From Aerococcus sp. (GTDB lineage Bacteria > Bacillota > Bacilli > Lactobacillales > Aerococcaceae), in contig JALEMJ010000001.1 of NCBI GenBank assembly GCA_022768285.1, positions 1-64,000 of the forward strand: a DNA stretch of 64,000 nt, in the 5' to 3' direction. How positions within the stretch are numbered: position 1 is the first letter of the stretch; every line of letters starts with the position of its first letter. The notes below the pieces were generated by a model. It was given only the letters and a program-made list of their open reading frames with translations, was not told the origin of the DNA and ran no database searches. Positions 24,237 to 33,652 of this stretch are shown piece by piece. Position numbers and translations under genes: made by a program.

Positions 24237-24308
24237 CTTAACTGAAGTGAGTATTTATTATTTACGGTAATGAATTATGTATTGAAAAAAGAAAGGGAAG
24301 TGTTAGTT

Positions 24309-25412
24309 ATGGCGAAACAACCTGTTGATTTCGAAGCCCATTTTGCGGCGATCGACAAGGCGTTCCCAATGGTTCGCATATTAGATGAAGAAGGTCATAT
24401 TGTTAATGAAGATATCATGCCTGATCTTTCTGATGATCAATTAGTTGATTTAATGAAGTGGATGGTACTTTCTAGAACGTTGCACCAACGTTCAATGGCC
24501 TTCGCTAAACAAGGACGTTTAGGATTCTACGCACCAACGTTTGGTCAAGAAGCTTCACAGATGGCTTCAATTTTTGCCTCTGAAGAAGGGGATTGGGTTT
24601 TCCCGGGCTACCGTGATTTACCACAGGCTATCTATAAAGGTGTAACTTTTGCACAGGGCTTCTTATGGTCACGCGGTCACGTATTAGGTAACGACTATGC
24701 TGATGGTGTTACTGCTGTCCCACCTCAAATTATTATCGGTGCCCAACTCATTCAAGCAATGGGTAATGCTGTCGGATTGAAATTAAAGGGGAGCGATAAA
24801 GTAACCTTTACTTACACAGGTGATGGTGGTTCCAGCCAGGGTGACTCCTATGAAGCTTGGAACTGGGCAGGCCGCTATAAAGCACCGATCGTATTTGTTA
24901 TTCAAAATAATGGTTATGCTATTTCTACGCCTCGTTTCAAACAGACGGCTGCTAAAACATTAGCACAGAAAGCAACTGCTGCTGGTATTCCTGGTGTTCA
25001 GGTTGATGGTAACGATGCATTAGCTGTTTATGCTGTTGCTAAAGAAGCACGTGAATGGGCAGCAGCTGGCAATGGCCCGGTATTAATCGAAACGATTACT
25101 AACCGTTTGGGTGCACACTCTACTCAAGGGGATAATCCAAAGATCTATCGTACACAAGAAGATATTGATGAATGGACGAAGAAAGAGCCTTTGATCCGCA
25201 TGCGCGCGTTCTTAGAAGAAAAAGGTCTCTGGAATGAAGATATCGAAGAAGAATGGGTTGATCACTGCACTGAAGAAATCAATCAAGCCATCAAGGATGC
25301 AGAAGCTGCGCCAAAACAAAAAGTTTCTGATTTCTTGAAGAACGTTTTTGAAAATCCAGGACAGAATATTAAAGAACAGATCGCAGAATACGAAGCAAGG
25401 GAGAGTGAATAG
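24309..25412 (+). CDS. pdhA: Pyruvate dehydrogenase E1 component, alpha subunit
   Basis: A 367-residue thiamine-diphosphate enzyme subunit that decarboxylates pyruvate within the cytosolic PDH complex. The ThDP/Mg motif runs from [18 protein letters not shown] through to NNGYAIST; the phosphorylation-loop region is [17 protein letters not shown] chose the ATG at 24309 (AAAGGGAAG upstream) over an in-frame ATG 13 codons earlier, because homologues begin [12 protein letters not shown]. It is first in pdhABCD, 2 bases from pdhB. The promoter has cre-like and palindromic sequences, fitting carbon control. Confidence 0.97.
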   Translation: MAKQPVDFEAHFAAIDKAFPMVRILDEEGHIVNEDIMPDLSDDQLVDLMKWMVLSRTLHQRSMAFAKQGRLGFYAPTFGQEASQMASIFASEEGDWVFPGYRDLPQAIYKGVTFAQGFLWSRGHVLGNDYADGVTAVPPQIIIGAQLIQAMGNAVGLKLKGSDKVTFTYTGDGGSSQGDSYEAWNWAGRYKAPIVFVIQNNGYAISTPRFKQTAAKTLAQKATAAGIPGVQVDGNDALAVYAVAKEAREWAAAGNGPVLIETITNRLGAHSTQGDNPKIYRTQEDIDEWTKKEPLIRMRAFLEEKGLWNEDIEEEWVDHCTEEINQAIKDAEAAPKQKVSDFLKNVFENPGQNIKEQIAEYEARESE

Positions 25413-25414
25413 TC

Positions 25415-26404
25415 ATGCCTAAAAAGAAAAAAGGAAACACGATGGTAGAAGCCATCAACATGACATTAGATCAAGAATTAGCTAATGATGATAAAGTCTT
25501 ATTATTTGGTGAAGATGTTGGTGTTAACGGTGGGGTTTTCCGTGCATCTCAAGGCTTAAATGCTAAGTATGGTGATGAACGCGTTAGTGATACACCGTTA
25601 TCTGAATCTGGTATCGGCGGGATGGCTATCGGTTTAGCATTCCAAGGCTTCCGTCCAATCATGGAAATCCAATTCTTTGGTTTCGTATTTGAAACGATGG
25701 ACTCTATTGCCGGTCAAATGGCACGTACACGTTTCCGCATGGGCGGTAAAAAGAACCTGCCAATCGTTGTTCGTTCACCATTCGGTGGTGGTACTCATAC
25801 GGCGGAAATGCACGGAGACTCATTAGAAGGGTTAATTGCTCAGACGCCTGGTATCAAAGTCGTTGTACCGTCTAGTCCGTACGAAGCAAAAGGCTTGTTA
25901 GCAGCATCGATTCATGATAATGATCCAGTGCTCTTTTTAGAACACTTGAAACTTTATCGTTCCTTCCGTGAAGAAGTACCGGAAGAACAATATGAGATTC
26001 CATTGAATGAAGCACATGTTGCCCGCGAAGGTAACGATGTAACAGTCGCTGCTTACGGATACATGGTTCGTGAAGCGTTAAAAGCTGCCGAAGAACTTGA
26101 AAAAGATGGTATTTCTGTTGAAGTTATTGACTTACGTACCATTTCGCCAGTAGATTATGAAACATTAGGAAAGTCTATCGAAAAGACGGGACGCTTTGTA
26201 ATGGTACAGGAAGCACAGCGTCAAGCTGGTGTGGGTAATACTATTATTTCGGAAGTATCTCAGCGCTTCATTCTTTCTTTGAAGGCGCCCGTTCAGTTTG
26301 TTTCTGCACCAGATAGCGTTTTCCCATTCGCATTAGCCGAAGATTACTGGTTACCAGGTGCAGATGATATTATCAAAGCTGTTAAAGATGCTGAGGATTT
26401 CTAG
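25415..26404 (+). CDS. pdhB: Pyruvate dehydrogenase E1 component, beta subunit
   Basis: A 329-residue partner of PdhA forming the alpha2beta2 E1. Signatures are [48 protein letters not shown] and [11 protein letters not shown], with [11 protein letters not shown]. It starts 2 bases after the pdhA stop, within a GGGAGAG context, so the two subunits are made together. The N-terminal MPKKKKGN is slightly more basic than usual; [10 protein letters not shown] is where family similarity begins. Confidence 0.97.
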   Translation: MPKKKKGNTMVEAINMTLDQELANDDKVLLFGEDVGVNGGVFRASQGLNAKYGDERVSDTPLSESGIGGMAIGLAFQGFRPIMEIQFFGFVFETMDSIAGQMARTRFRMGGKKNLPIVVRSPFGGGTHTAEMHGDSLEGLIAQTPGIKVVVPSSPYEAKGLLAASIHDNDPVLFLEHLKLYRSFREEVPEEQYEIPLNEAHVAREGNDVTVAAYGYMVREALKAAEELEKDGISVEVIDLRTISPVDYETLGKSIEKTGRFVMVQEAQRQAGVGNTIISEVSQRFILSLKAPVQFVSAPDSVFPFALAEDYWLPGADDIIKAVKDAEDF

Positions 26405-26458
26405 TATAATTAAGATTTAGGTACAAGACCATATATACCAGAAGGAAGGAATAAGAGC

Positions 26459-27817
26459 ATGGCATTTATTTTCAAATTACCAGACGTCGGCGAAGGTATG
26501 GCGGAAGGTGACATTGATACTTGGCACGTCAAAGTTGGCGATGAAGTCAAGGAAGAAGATGTCCTATTAGAATTACAAAACGATAAATCCGTTGATGAAA
26601 TTGTGTCTCCATACAGCGGAAAAGTCACTAAATTATTTGCAGAAGAAGGAGACACGGTTGAAGTGGGCGAACCATTAATTGAGTTTGATGGCGATGGCTC
26701 CGGTGAGGGGGCTGAAGAAGCAACTGGTGGCTCAGAACCAGCAACTGGCGGTTCAGATGCCGATCCAGCTGAAGCCAGTGCACCTAGTGACAACAGTTTA
26801 AAGGAAGAAGCCGCTGAAGCAGGCGCTTCTGAGCCTACACCAAAAGCAGGATTATTAGTACAAGCAATGCCTTCCGTTCGTCGTTATGCCCGTGAAAAAG
26901 GCATCGACATCAACCAAGTAACCGGTTCTGGTAAGAACGGGCGCATCGAAATGGCTGATATCGACGCATTCAGTGAAAATGGTGGTAACACAGCTGCTGA
27001 CAGTGTTGCTCGTGGTGGTGCCACACAGGATGGCCCGTCGGATGATAGTCCAATGGAAGAACCAAAAGCTAAAGAAGAAAAATCAACCTTCAAACCGAAG
27101 ACAAACAACCACGAAGATCTTGTTGAACACGTGAAGATGTCAGGCTTCCGTAAGGCTATTGGTAAAGGTGTCGCAGCATCTTACGCTGTGCCACAGGTGA
27201 CGTTGTTCAAACAATTTGATGCAACAAAACTTTACGATCATCGCAAACGCATGAAAGAAATTGCTGCACAGCATGATACGCATTTGACATTCTTACCATA
27301 TGTTGTTAAATCTTTGGTCGGTGCAATGAAGCAACATCCAATGATGAATGCTGTAGTTGATGAAGAAAATAGCGAATTCCTCGTTAAACATTACTATAAT
27401 ATTGGGATCGCAACAGATACGCCAAAAGGTTTGTTTGTGCCAGTTATCCAAGATGCTGATAAGAAATCATTGATTCAGATTGCTGATGAAATCGATGAAT
27501 TATCAACAAAAGCACATGAAGGAAAATTATCTTCAGCTGACCAATCAGACTCCACGATCACGATTTCTAATATCGGTTCCGCACGCGGGGATTTCTTCAC
27601 ACCAATTTTGAGCGGTAATGATGTTGGTATCTTAGGCTTTGGATCAATCGTTCAAGAGCCAGTTATCAATGATGAAGGCGAAATTGTCGTCGGACGCGTT
27701 GTTAAATTATCCCTAACCTTCGACCACCGTATTGTTGATGGTTCAGAAGGTCAGAAGACATTGAACGATATTGGCCGTTTGTTGAGTGACCCAGACTTAT
27801 TGTTGCTCGAAGGTTAA
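26459..27817 (+). CDS. pdhC: Dihydrolipoamide acetyltransferase (PDH E2)
   Basis: A 452-residue core of the PDH complex. A single lipoyl domain (res 1-80) carries [19 protein letters not shown], with Lys43 the lipoylated residue. An Ala/Pro/Glu-rich linker follows, then the peripheral subunit-binding domain ([19 protein letters not shown], about 138-156). A second linker leads to the catalytic domain (res 215-452) with the C-terminal active-site DHRIVDG. Enterococcal E2 has two lipoyl domains; this one has one, as in Bacillus. It lies 54 bases after pdhB with a GGAAGGA site. Confidence 0.97.
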   Translation: MAFIFKLPDVGEGMAEGDIDTWHVKVGDEVKEEDVLLELQNDKSVDEIVSPYSGKVTKLFAEEGDTVEVGEPLIEFDGDGSGEGAEEATGGSEPATGGSDADPAEASAPSDNSLKEEAAEAGASEPTPKAGLLVQAMPSVRRYAREKGIDINQVTGSGKNGRIEMADIDAFSENGGNTAADSVARGGATQDGPSDDSPMEEPKAKEEKSTFKPKTNNHEDLVEHVKMSGFRKAIGKGVAASYAVPQVTLFKQFDATKLYDHRKRMKEIAAQHDTHLTFLPYVVKSLVGAMKQHPMMNAVVDEENSEFLVKHYYNIGIATDTPKGLFVPVIQDADKKSLIQIADEIDELSTKAHEGKLSSADQSDSTITISNIGSARGDFFTPILSGNDVGILGFGSIVQEPVINDEGEIVVGRVVKLSLTFDHRIVDGSEGQKTLNDIGRLLSDPDLLLLEG

Positions 27818-27850
27818 TCGCTAACGGTTAGGAAAGGGATGTTTGAATAA

Positions 27851-29266
27851 ATGGTAGTAGGCATTAATGCAATCGAAAAAGAAACAATTGTCATCGGGGC
27901 AGGCCCTGGTGGCTACGTTGCTGCGATTCGTGCAGCCGAAGAAGGACAGGATGTTGCGCTCGTTGAACGCTATGATACATTGGGTGGTGTCTGCTTGAAC
28001 GTTGGCTGTATTCCGTCAAAAGCATTGATCCAGGCAGGACATGCGTACGAAATGGCTAACGAAAAATCTGCGAAATACGGGATTTCGTCCAAAGCGGATA
28101 TTGACTTCAAAAAGACACAAGAATGGAAAGATAACGAAGTTGTTGCGCACATGACGAGCGGTGTCGAATTCTTGATGAAAAAACACAAGATTGAAGTGCT
28201 GCACGGATTGGCTTACATCAACAATGATCATGAATTAACTGTTCAGCATGAAGAAGATGACGGTCACGAACTTTACAAGTTCCAGAACTTGATTGTTGCG
28301 ACTGGTTCACGTCCAGTTGAAATTCCTGGTTTTAAATTTAAAGACCGTGTGATTGATTCAACGGGAGCTTTAAACTTGCCGGAAATCCCGAAACGCTTAG
28401 TTGTTATCGGTGGTGGGATCATTGGTTCTGAACTCGGCTCTGCCTACGCAAACTTGGGTAGTAAAGTAACGATCTTGGAAGGAACTGAACAGATCCTCCC
28501 AATGTTCGAAAAAGATATTGTCAAGACTGCTCAGAAGAGTATGGAAGACAAAGGCATGGAAATCGTTACAAGTGCGATGGCTAAGAAAGCTGAACAGAAA
28601 GAAGATAGTGTCACAGTGACATATGAAGTGGACGGTAAGAGCCACCAAGTGACTGCAGACTATGTTCTCGTTTCTGTTGGTCGTCGTGCAAACACAGATG
28701 ACATCGGTTTGGAAGCAGCCGGTGTGGAAATTGGCGATCGCGGTTTAGTTAAAGTAGATGAACAAGGACGCACCTCAAGCAAGCACATCTACGCAATCGG
28801 TGATATTGTTCCAGGTCCAGCATTAGCGCACAAAGCTTCTTACGAAGGTATTGTCGCTGCCGAAGCCATTGCCGGCAAAGCATCTGTTGTTGATTATCGT
28901 GCAATGCCATCCGTTGCTTACATCGACCCTGAAATTGCGAAAGTTGGTTTGACTAAGAAAGAAGCCAAAGAGCAGGGCATTGAAGCACACGATGTGAAAT
29001 TCCCATTGAGTGCGAATGGTCGTGCTGTAGCAATGGGCGAAGCAACTGGCTTTTTACGCTTAACTGCTACTAAGGACGACAACATCATTATCGGTGGTGA
29101 AATGATCGGTCCGGATGCTTCTGATGTTATTTCAGAAGTTGGCCTCGCTGTTGAAGGTGGTTTAACCGCTGAAGACATCGCCTTGACGATCCACGGGCAC
29201 CCAACCTTGACAGAAATGATCAAAGATGCTGCAGAAGCATTGCTTGGTCAACCAATTAATATTTAA
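27851..29266 (+). CDS. pdhD: Dihydrolipoamide dehydrogenase (PDH E3)
   Basis: A 471-residue FAD/NAD disulfide oxidoreductase that reoxidises the lipoyl arm of E2. GAGPGGYVAAIRAAE binds FAD, GGVCLNVGCIPSKAL holds the redox-active Cys pair, VVIGGGIIGSELGSAYANLG binds NAD, and AIGDIVPGPALAHKA is the second FAD site. The C-terminal HGHPTLTE carries the catalytic His-Glu pair. It is last in pdhABCD and followed by two hairpin terminators. The same enzyme could also serve the GcvH-L lipoyl group at 8.3 kb; that is inference. Confidence 0.97.
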   Translation: MVVGINAIEKETIVIGAGPGGYVAAIRAAEEGQDVALVERYDTLGGVCLNVGCIPSKALIQAGHAYEMANEKSAKYGISSKADIDFKKTQEWKDNEVVAHMTSGVEFLMKKHKIEVLHGLAYINNDHELTVQHEEDDGHELYKFQNLIVATGSRPVEIPGFKFKDRVIDSTGALNLPEIPKRLVVIGGGIIGSELGSAYANLGSKVTILEGTEQILPMFEKDIVKTAQKSMEDKGMEIVTSAMAKKAEQKEDSVTVTYEVDGKSHQVTADYVLVSVGRRANTDDIGLEAAGVEIGDRGLVKVDEQGRTSSKHIYAIGDIVPGPALAHKASYEGIVAAEAIAGKASVVDYRAMPSVAYIDPEIAKVGLTKKEAKEQGIEAHDVKFPLSANGRAVAMGEATGFLRLTATKDDNIIIGGEMIGPDASDVISEVGLAVEGGLTAEDIALTIHGHPTLTEMIKDAAEALLGQPINI

Positions 29267-29296
29267 TCATTAGTCTTTAAACGTATGATTACACTG

Positions 29297-29331
29297 AGTG
29301 CACTACGAGTTAACTTGTAGTGCACTTTTTT
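29297..29331 (+). terminator. Main terminator of pdhABCD
   Basis: A perfect 10-base stem AGTGCACTAC / GTAGTGCACT with a 10-base loop, running into TTTTTT. Confidence 0.92.
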
Positions 29332-29339
29332 GATCTAAG

Positions 29340-29374
29340 AAGCGTTTCGAAGTGATTTCGGAGCGCTTTCTTTT
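29340..29374 (+). terminator. Second, tandem terminator-like hairpin after pdhD
   Basis: AAGCGTTTCGAA (29340-29351) and TTCGGAGCGCTT (29357-29368) form a 12-base stem with two G-U pairs and a 5-base loop, followed by TCTTTTT. It lies 8 bases after the first terminator. Confidence 0.65.
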
Positions 29375-29462
29375 TCAAATGGGGTTTGTGCTTCATTCAT
29401 AATTCCTTTAAGATAGTGAATGAAGATATAAGCGATTTGTAAAATGGAAGAGGAGTTTCGGG

Positions 29463-30263
29463 ATGGAAGTCAGAGAGTATCGTGAGCTTGTCAAGCAATG
29501 GATTATTGAACGCGGGACAACAATTCGGCAATTGGTTCTTGATGGCCAAAAGCTTATCGATCGCATTGATACGAAGAGTAGTCGTACGGATTTAGTGACT
29601 AATATCGATAAGGAAACGGAAGCTTTTTTTCGCGAACGCTTAGCTGAAACCTTCCCAGACGATCAGATCCTCGGTGAAGAAGGATTAGGCGATCCTGTGA
29701 CATCGCTCGATGGGGCAGTATGGATTATTGATCCGATCGACGGCACGTCCAACTTTGTGTTGCAGCAGAATCATTTCGGCATTATGATGGCGCGTTATAT
29801 CAACGGCGTAGCTGAATTTGGTGCGATTTATGACGTAATGAATGATGATTATTTTGAAGCTGCGCACGGTGAGGGTAAGGTTTATCGTAATGGTGAGCCA
29901 TTTAATTTACGGTTCAAGGATTGCGCAATCAATGAATGCTTAGTTGACGCGAACGTACCGATGACGATGCGTAATCGCTTTGACGTCCAGGATTTTCTGA
30001 AGCAGAGTATGGGCTATCGCGCGTATGGGGCAGCATCGATCGAGATTTTAGCCGTATTGAAAGGTGAATTGGGTGCTTATATTACGCCAACACTGAAACC
30101 GTGGGATATTGCGGCTGGAAAAGTATTGCTCGAAGAACTCGGACTCAAGGTCACCGCGTTTAATGGGGAGCCGATCGATCTGCTACACCCGGATACAACG
30201 ATTATGTCGTATCCTACCGTACACCATGCGTTTGTCGATTTTTATCAATCCCATGCAAAATAG
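29463..30263 (+). CDS. Inositol monophosphatase family protein
   Basis: A 266-residue Mg-dependent phosphatase of the IMPase/FBPase/CysQ superfamily. Metal-site motifs are seen: GEEGLGD, DPIDGTSNFV (res 89-98) and KPWDIAAGKVLLEELG (C-terminal). Firmicutes homologues (YktC-like) hydrolyse inositol phosphate or related sugar phosphates; the real substrate here cannot be read. GGAAGAGGAG lies before the ATG. It stands alone between the pdh operon and typA, which follows after 111 bases. Confidence 0.92.
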   Translation: MEVREYRELVKQWIIERGTTIRQLVLDGQKLIDRIDTKSSRTDLVTNIDKETEAFFRERLAETFPDDQILGEEGLGDPVTSLDGAVWIIDPIDGTSNFVLQQNHFGIMMARYINGVAEFGAIYDVMNDDYFEAAHGEGKVYRNGEPFNLRFKDCAINECLVDANVPMTMRNRFDVQDFLKQSMGYRAYGAASIEILAVLKGELGAYITPTLKPWDIAAGKVLLEELGLKVTAFNGEPIDLLHPDTTIMSYPTVHHAFVDFYQSHAK

Positions 30264-30374
30264 GCGCTTGTGATAAGTTGCAATAGTTTTTTGAGGTATT
30301 GCATGATAGAATAGCAAGTGCTTGAATTATTTTTTAGTGAAGTAAAACATTTATATGAGGAGGCAATAAAGTTC

Positions 30375-32210
30375 ATGCCGACACACGATAATATTCGCAA
30401 CGTCGCTATTATTGCGCACGTTGACCATGGAAAGACAACCTTAGTTAATCAATTATTAGAAGAGTCCGATACATTGGGTGATCGCGAGCAAATTATGGAA
30501 CGCGCGATGGACTCTAACGATATCGAACGTGAGCGTGGGATTACGATCCTAGCGAAGAATACGGCGGTCAATTACAAGGGGACACGCATTAATATTTTAG
30601 ATACCCCAGGACACGCGGACTTCGGTGGTGAAGTTGAACGTATCATGAACATGGTTGATGGGGTTGTCCTTGTCGTCGATGCGGCAGAAGGAACGATGCC
30701 TCAGACGCGCTTTGTGTTACAGAAAGCTTTTGAAGCAGGAAAAGTACCGGTGGTTGTTGTCAACAAAATCGATAAACCGGCGGCACGTCCATTAGAAGTA
30801 GTGGATGAAGTGCTCGATTTATTTATCGAGTTGGGTGCTAACGAAGATCAGATTGAATTTCCGGTCGTTTATGCTTCCGCATTAGCTGGAACGTCGAGCT
30901 ATAGTCCTGATCCTGACAAACAAGAAAAAACGATGGATCCGATTTTTGATACGATTTTGAATACCGTGCCAGCGCCGAGTCGCGATGTCGAAGCACCGTT
31001 GCAGTTCCAAGTTTACTTACTGGATTACAACGACTATGTTGGACGTATCGGAATCGGTCGTGTAATTCGCGGTAAGATCAAAGTCGGTGATACGGTCACC
31101 GTAAACAAATTAGATGGATCGACGAAGAATTTCCGCGTGACGAAGCTATATGGCTTCTTAGGTTTGAATCGCATTGAGATTAATGAAGCCGAAGCGGGCG
31201 ATATTATTGCGATTTCCGGTATGGAGGATATCTTTGTCGGTGAAACGGTCACGGACACTGAACATCTCGATGCCTTGCCGCCGTTGCACATTGATGAACC
31301 AACCTTGCAGATGACGTTCTTAACCAACGACTCACCATTTGCGGGTCAAGACGGTGATAAAGTTACCGCGCGTAAACTGGAAGATCGTTTGAAGTACGAA
31401 TTGCATACAGATGTGTCTCTGCGCGTTGATGATACCGAAGACCCGGATCGTTGGATTGTTTCCGGCCGTGGGGAATTGCACCTATCTGTTTTGATTGAGA
31501 ACTTGCGCCGTGAAGGCTTCGAATTGCAAGTATCCCGTCCAAAAGTCATCACTAAGGAAATCGATGGCGTTCTCTGTGAACCGTTTGAGAGTGTGCAGAT
31601 CGATACACCAGATGAATACTCTGGGACGGTCATCCAATCTCTCAATGAACGTCATGGTCAGATGTTGAACATGGAAAACACAGGACGTGGGACCACGCGT
31701 TTGGAATACGATGTGCCGGCTCGTGGCATGATCGGTTACAACTCTGAATTCATTACGGCAACGCACGGTTACGGAATCTTGAATCACACCTTCAAAGATT
31801 ACCGTCCGATGATCAAAGAAGAAATTGGTCGTCGTCGCAACGGCTCGTTAGTATCAACGGAAACAGGTAAGACAACGACCTACGGAATCATGCAGGTTGA
31901 AGATCGTGGAACGATTTTCGTCGAACCAGGAACGGAAGTTTATGAAGGTATGGTCGTCGGTCAGAACTCACGTGAAGCGGACATCGATGTGAATATCGTG
32001 AAATCGAAGAACTTAACGAACGTGCGCTCAGCTACAAAAGACCAGACGGCAACGATTAAGACACCGAAGATTATGAACTTGGAACAATCACTAGAGTTTA
32101 TGGACGAAGATGAATACTGTGAAATCACACCAGAACATATTCGTATCCGTAAACAGATTCTGAATAAATCATTGCGTCTTAAAGAAGCAAAGAAACACAA
32201 TAAGAAATAG
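30375..32210 (+). CDS. typA: Ribosome-associated GTPase TypA/BipA
   Basis: A 611-residue translational GTPase related to EF-G/LepA that helps 50S assembly, especially at low temperature or stress. The G motifs are [31 protein letters not shown] and NKIDKP. Domains II, III and V follow, and the BipA-specific C-terminal domain includes [22 protein letters not shown] (shown in part: GMIGYNSEF). I chose the ATG at 30375 because GAGGAGGCAA lies 10 bases upstream; the frame is open to 30318 without a site. It ends with a terminator. Confidence 0.97.
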   Translation: MPTHDNIRNVAIIAHVDHGKTTLVNQLLEESDTLGDREQIMERAMDSNDIERERGITILAKNTAVNYKGTRINILDTPGHADFGGEVERIMNMVDGVVLVVDAAEGTMPQTRFVLQKAFEAGKVPVVVVNKIDKPAARPLEVVDEVLDLFIELGANEDQIEFPVVYASALAGTSSYSPDPDKQEKTMDPIFDTILNTVPAPSRDVEAPLQFQVYLLDYNDYVGRIGIGRVIRGKIKVGDTVTVNKLDGSTKNFRVTKLYGFLGLNRIEINEAEAGDIIAISGMEDIFVGETVTDTEHLDALPPLHIDEPTLQMTFLTNDSPFAGQDGDKVTARKLEDRLKYELHTDVSLRVDDTEDPDRWIVSGRGELHLSVLIENLRREGFELQVSRPKVITKEIDGVLCEPFESVQIDTPDEYSGTVIQSLNERHGQMLNMENTGRGTTRLEYDVPARGMIGYNSEFITATHGYGILNHTFKDYRPMIKEEIGRRRNGSLVSTETGKTTTYGIMQVEDRGTIFVEPGTEVYEGMVVGQNSREADIDVNIVKSKNLTNVRSATKDQTATIKTPKIMNLEQSLEFMDEDEYCEITPEHIRIRKQILNKSLRLKEAKKHNKK

Positions 32211-32220
32211 CGTGTTAACG

Positions 32221-32261
32221 AAGCATTCATCCGCTAGTGTTGCGGGGTGGATGCTTTTTTT
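32221..32261 (+). terminator. Terminator after typA
   Basis: AAGCATTCATCC pairs with GGGTGGATGCTT (G-U pairs allowed) around GCTAGTGTTGCG and continues into seven T residues. Confidence 0.85.
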
Positions 32262-32342
32262 GTATGTGCCGAATATGCTAAAATAGCACTGTTATTATGT
32301 GCAGGAGATCACCTGTAATTTTGAATTAGAGGAGTGACGTCT

Positions 32343-33632
32343 GTGCCAAAAAAGAAAGCATCGAAGCCTAAACATGTGTCAAAGAAAAAACCAGCAAAAC
32401 ACGCTAAAACGCCAGGCTTCGGTTATCAATTTGGACGTACGTTCCATTATTTGAATTTGAGAATTTTTATCCCAAGCTTGGTGCTGATGATTATCGGTAT
32501 CGTCATGGTGTTTACTGCGAGCAGCTATATGGCGTCGATTCAAGCGAATGGAAATATCGCTTATTATGCGATCCGTCAGTCACTGTATGTTCTGATCGGG
32601 GTGGTCCTGATGATTGCGATCAGTGGGATTAAACGGAAGGTCATCACGGGAAAAGGTTTCCGTACATCGGCAATCATAGTGTTAGTCGTTGCGCTATTGG
32701 TCGCGCGCTTCTTGATGCCACCTGTTAACGGGGCGCACGGTTGGATTAATTTAGGGATTATTTCCATTCAGCCGGTGGAATTTGTCAAACCAGCTATTGT
32801 TATCTTTTTTGCGAATTATATTCAACAGCATTTGCGCCAGATTAATCATCAAGGTTTTATCCACACGATGATTGATGATTGGCAGTTTCCGTTTTTGCTG
32901 GTAGCGTTTTTAGGTTTAGCAATTATGATGCCGGACTTCGGTGGGGCATTTATTCTGCTTTCAATCTTCACGATGATGGTACTGGCTTCAGGTATCAATA
33001 AACACTACACGTTCCGCTTGGTCGGTATCAGTGTGGTAGGCTATGCAGCTTTATTTTTGATTATGCGCGTCTTCGATATGAGCTGGTTGAATCAGTGGCA
33101 TTACGGTTTTCGCCGTTTAACCGCGTTCGTCAATCCGTTCCTAGATGAGCGAGGTTCCGGATTGCAACTCGCCAATTCGTACTATGCGCTCGCAGGGGGC
33201 GGCTTCTTTGGCCGTGGACCGGGTGCCAGTATCGAAAAGACTGGCTATCTTCCAGAAGCGCACAACGACTTTATTATGGCGATTATCGGTGAAGAATTTG
33301 GTTGGATCGGCATTAGCATTATTCTTTTGCTGTATTTCTTCTTGGTGGTATATATTTTCAAAAAAGCACTCAATATGCGGCGCACCTATTCGCAATTGGT
33401 GCTCGTCGGTGTTGGAGGATACTTGTTAATTCAAGCTATCGTTAATCTCGGTGCTGTCACGGGCCTTTTGCCAATTACGGGTGTGACGTTCCCGTTCATC
33501 AGTTACGGAGGATCCTCCATTATGGTAACCAGTATCATGATCGGGTTGGCACTGAATGTCATGCGTGAAGAGCAGATTGAAACCGAGAAGGGCGTTTTCG
33601 ACAGAAAAAAGAAAAAAGTGAAAAAGGCATAG
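32343..33632 (+). CDS. ftsW: FtsW/RodA/SpoVE family peptidoglycan glycosyltransferase
   Basis: A 429-residue SEDS-family membrane protein with a Lys-rich cytoplasmic N-terminus and about 10 membrane segments. SEDS marks include GAHGWINLG, FVKPAIVIFFANY, MMPDFGGAFI (catalytic Asp region), GGGFFGRGPGAS, LPEAHNDFIMAIIGEE and PFISYGGSS. It polymerises lipid II together with a class B PBP. FtsW is preferred over RodA because it adjoins pyruvate carboxylase, the usual ftsW-pyc pair of Firmicutes. I chose the GTG at 32343 (AGAGGAG 8 bases upstream). Confidence 0.92.
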   Translation: MPKKKASKPKHVSKKKPAKHAKTPGFGYQFGRTFHYLNLRIFIPSLVLMIIGIVMVFTASSYMASIQANGNIAYYAIRQSLYVLIGVVLMIAISGIKRKVITGKGFRTSAIIVLVVALLVARFLMPPVNGAHGWINLGIISIQPVEFVKPAIVIFFANYIQQHLRQINHQGFIHTMIDDWQFPFLLVAFLGLAIMMPDFGGAFILLSIFTMMVLASGINKHYTFRLVGISVVGYAALFLIMRVFDMSWLNQWHYGFRRLTAFVNPFLDERGSGLQLANSYYALAGGGFFGRGPGASIEKTGYLPEAHNDFIMAIIGEEFGWIGISIILLLYFFLVVYIFKKALNMRRTYSQLVLVGVGGYLLIQAIVNLGAVTGLLPITGVTFPFISYGGSSIMVTSIMIGLALNVMREEQIETEKGVFDRKKKKVKKA

Positions 33633-33652
33633 TGTGATAGAGGAGATAAAGA

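Larger units (their letters stand above)
23943..24308 (+). other. 366-base gap upstream of pdhA
   Basis: No gene is seen. It contains the permease terminator (23956-23993), a 9-base inverted repeat (24008-24049) and a weak possible promoter (TTGTGA 24114-24119, TAGATA 24137-24142). A TTCACA-TT-TGTGAA palindrome (24186-24199) and the main pdh promoter (24208-24236) follow. Confidence 0.6.

Noticed and set aside
30279..30303. Inverted repeat TGCAATA / TATTGCA between the phosphatase gene and typA as a terminator
   Set aside because: The stem is only 7 bases and AT-rich, and no T tract follows. It could be an operator, but nothing else supports it.
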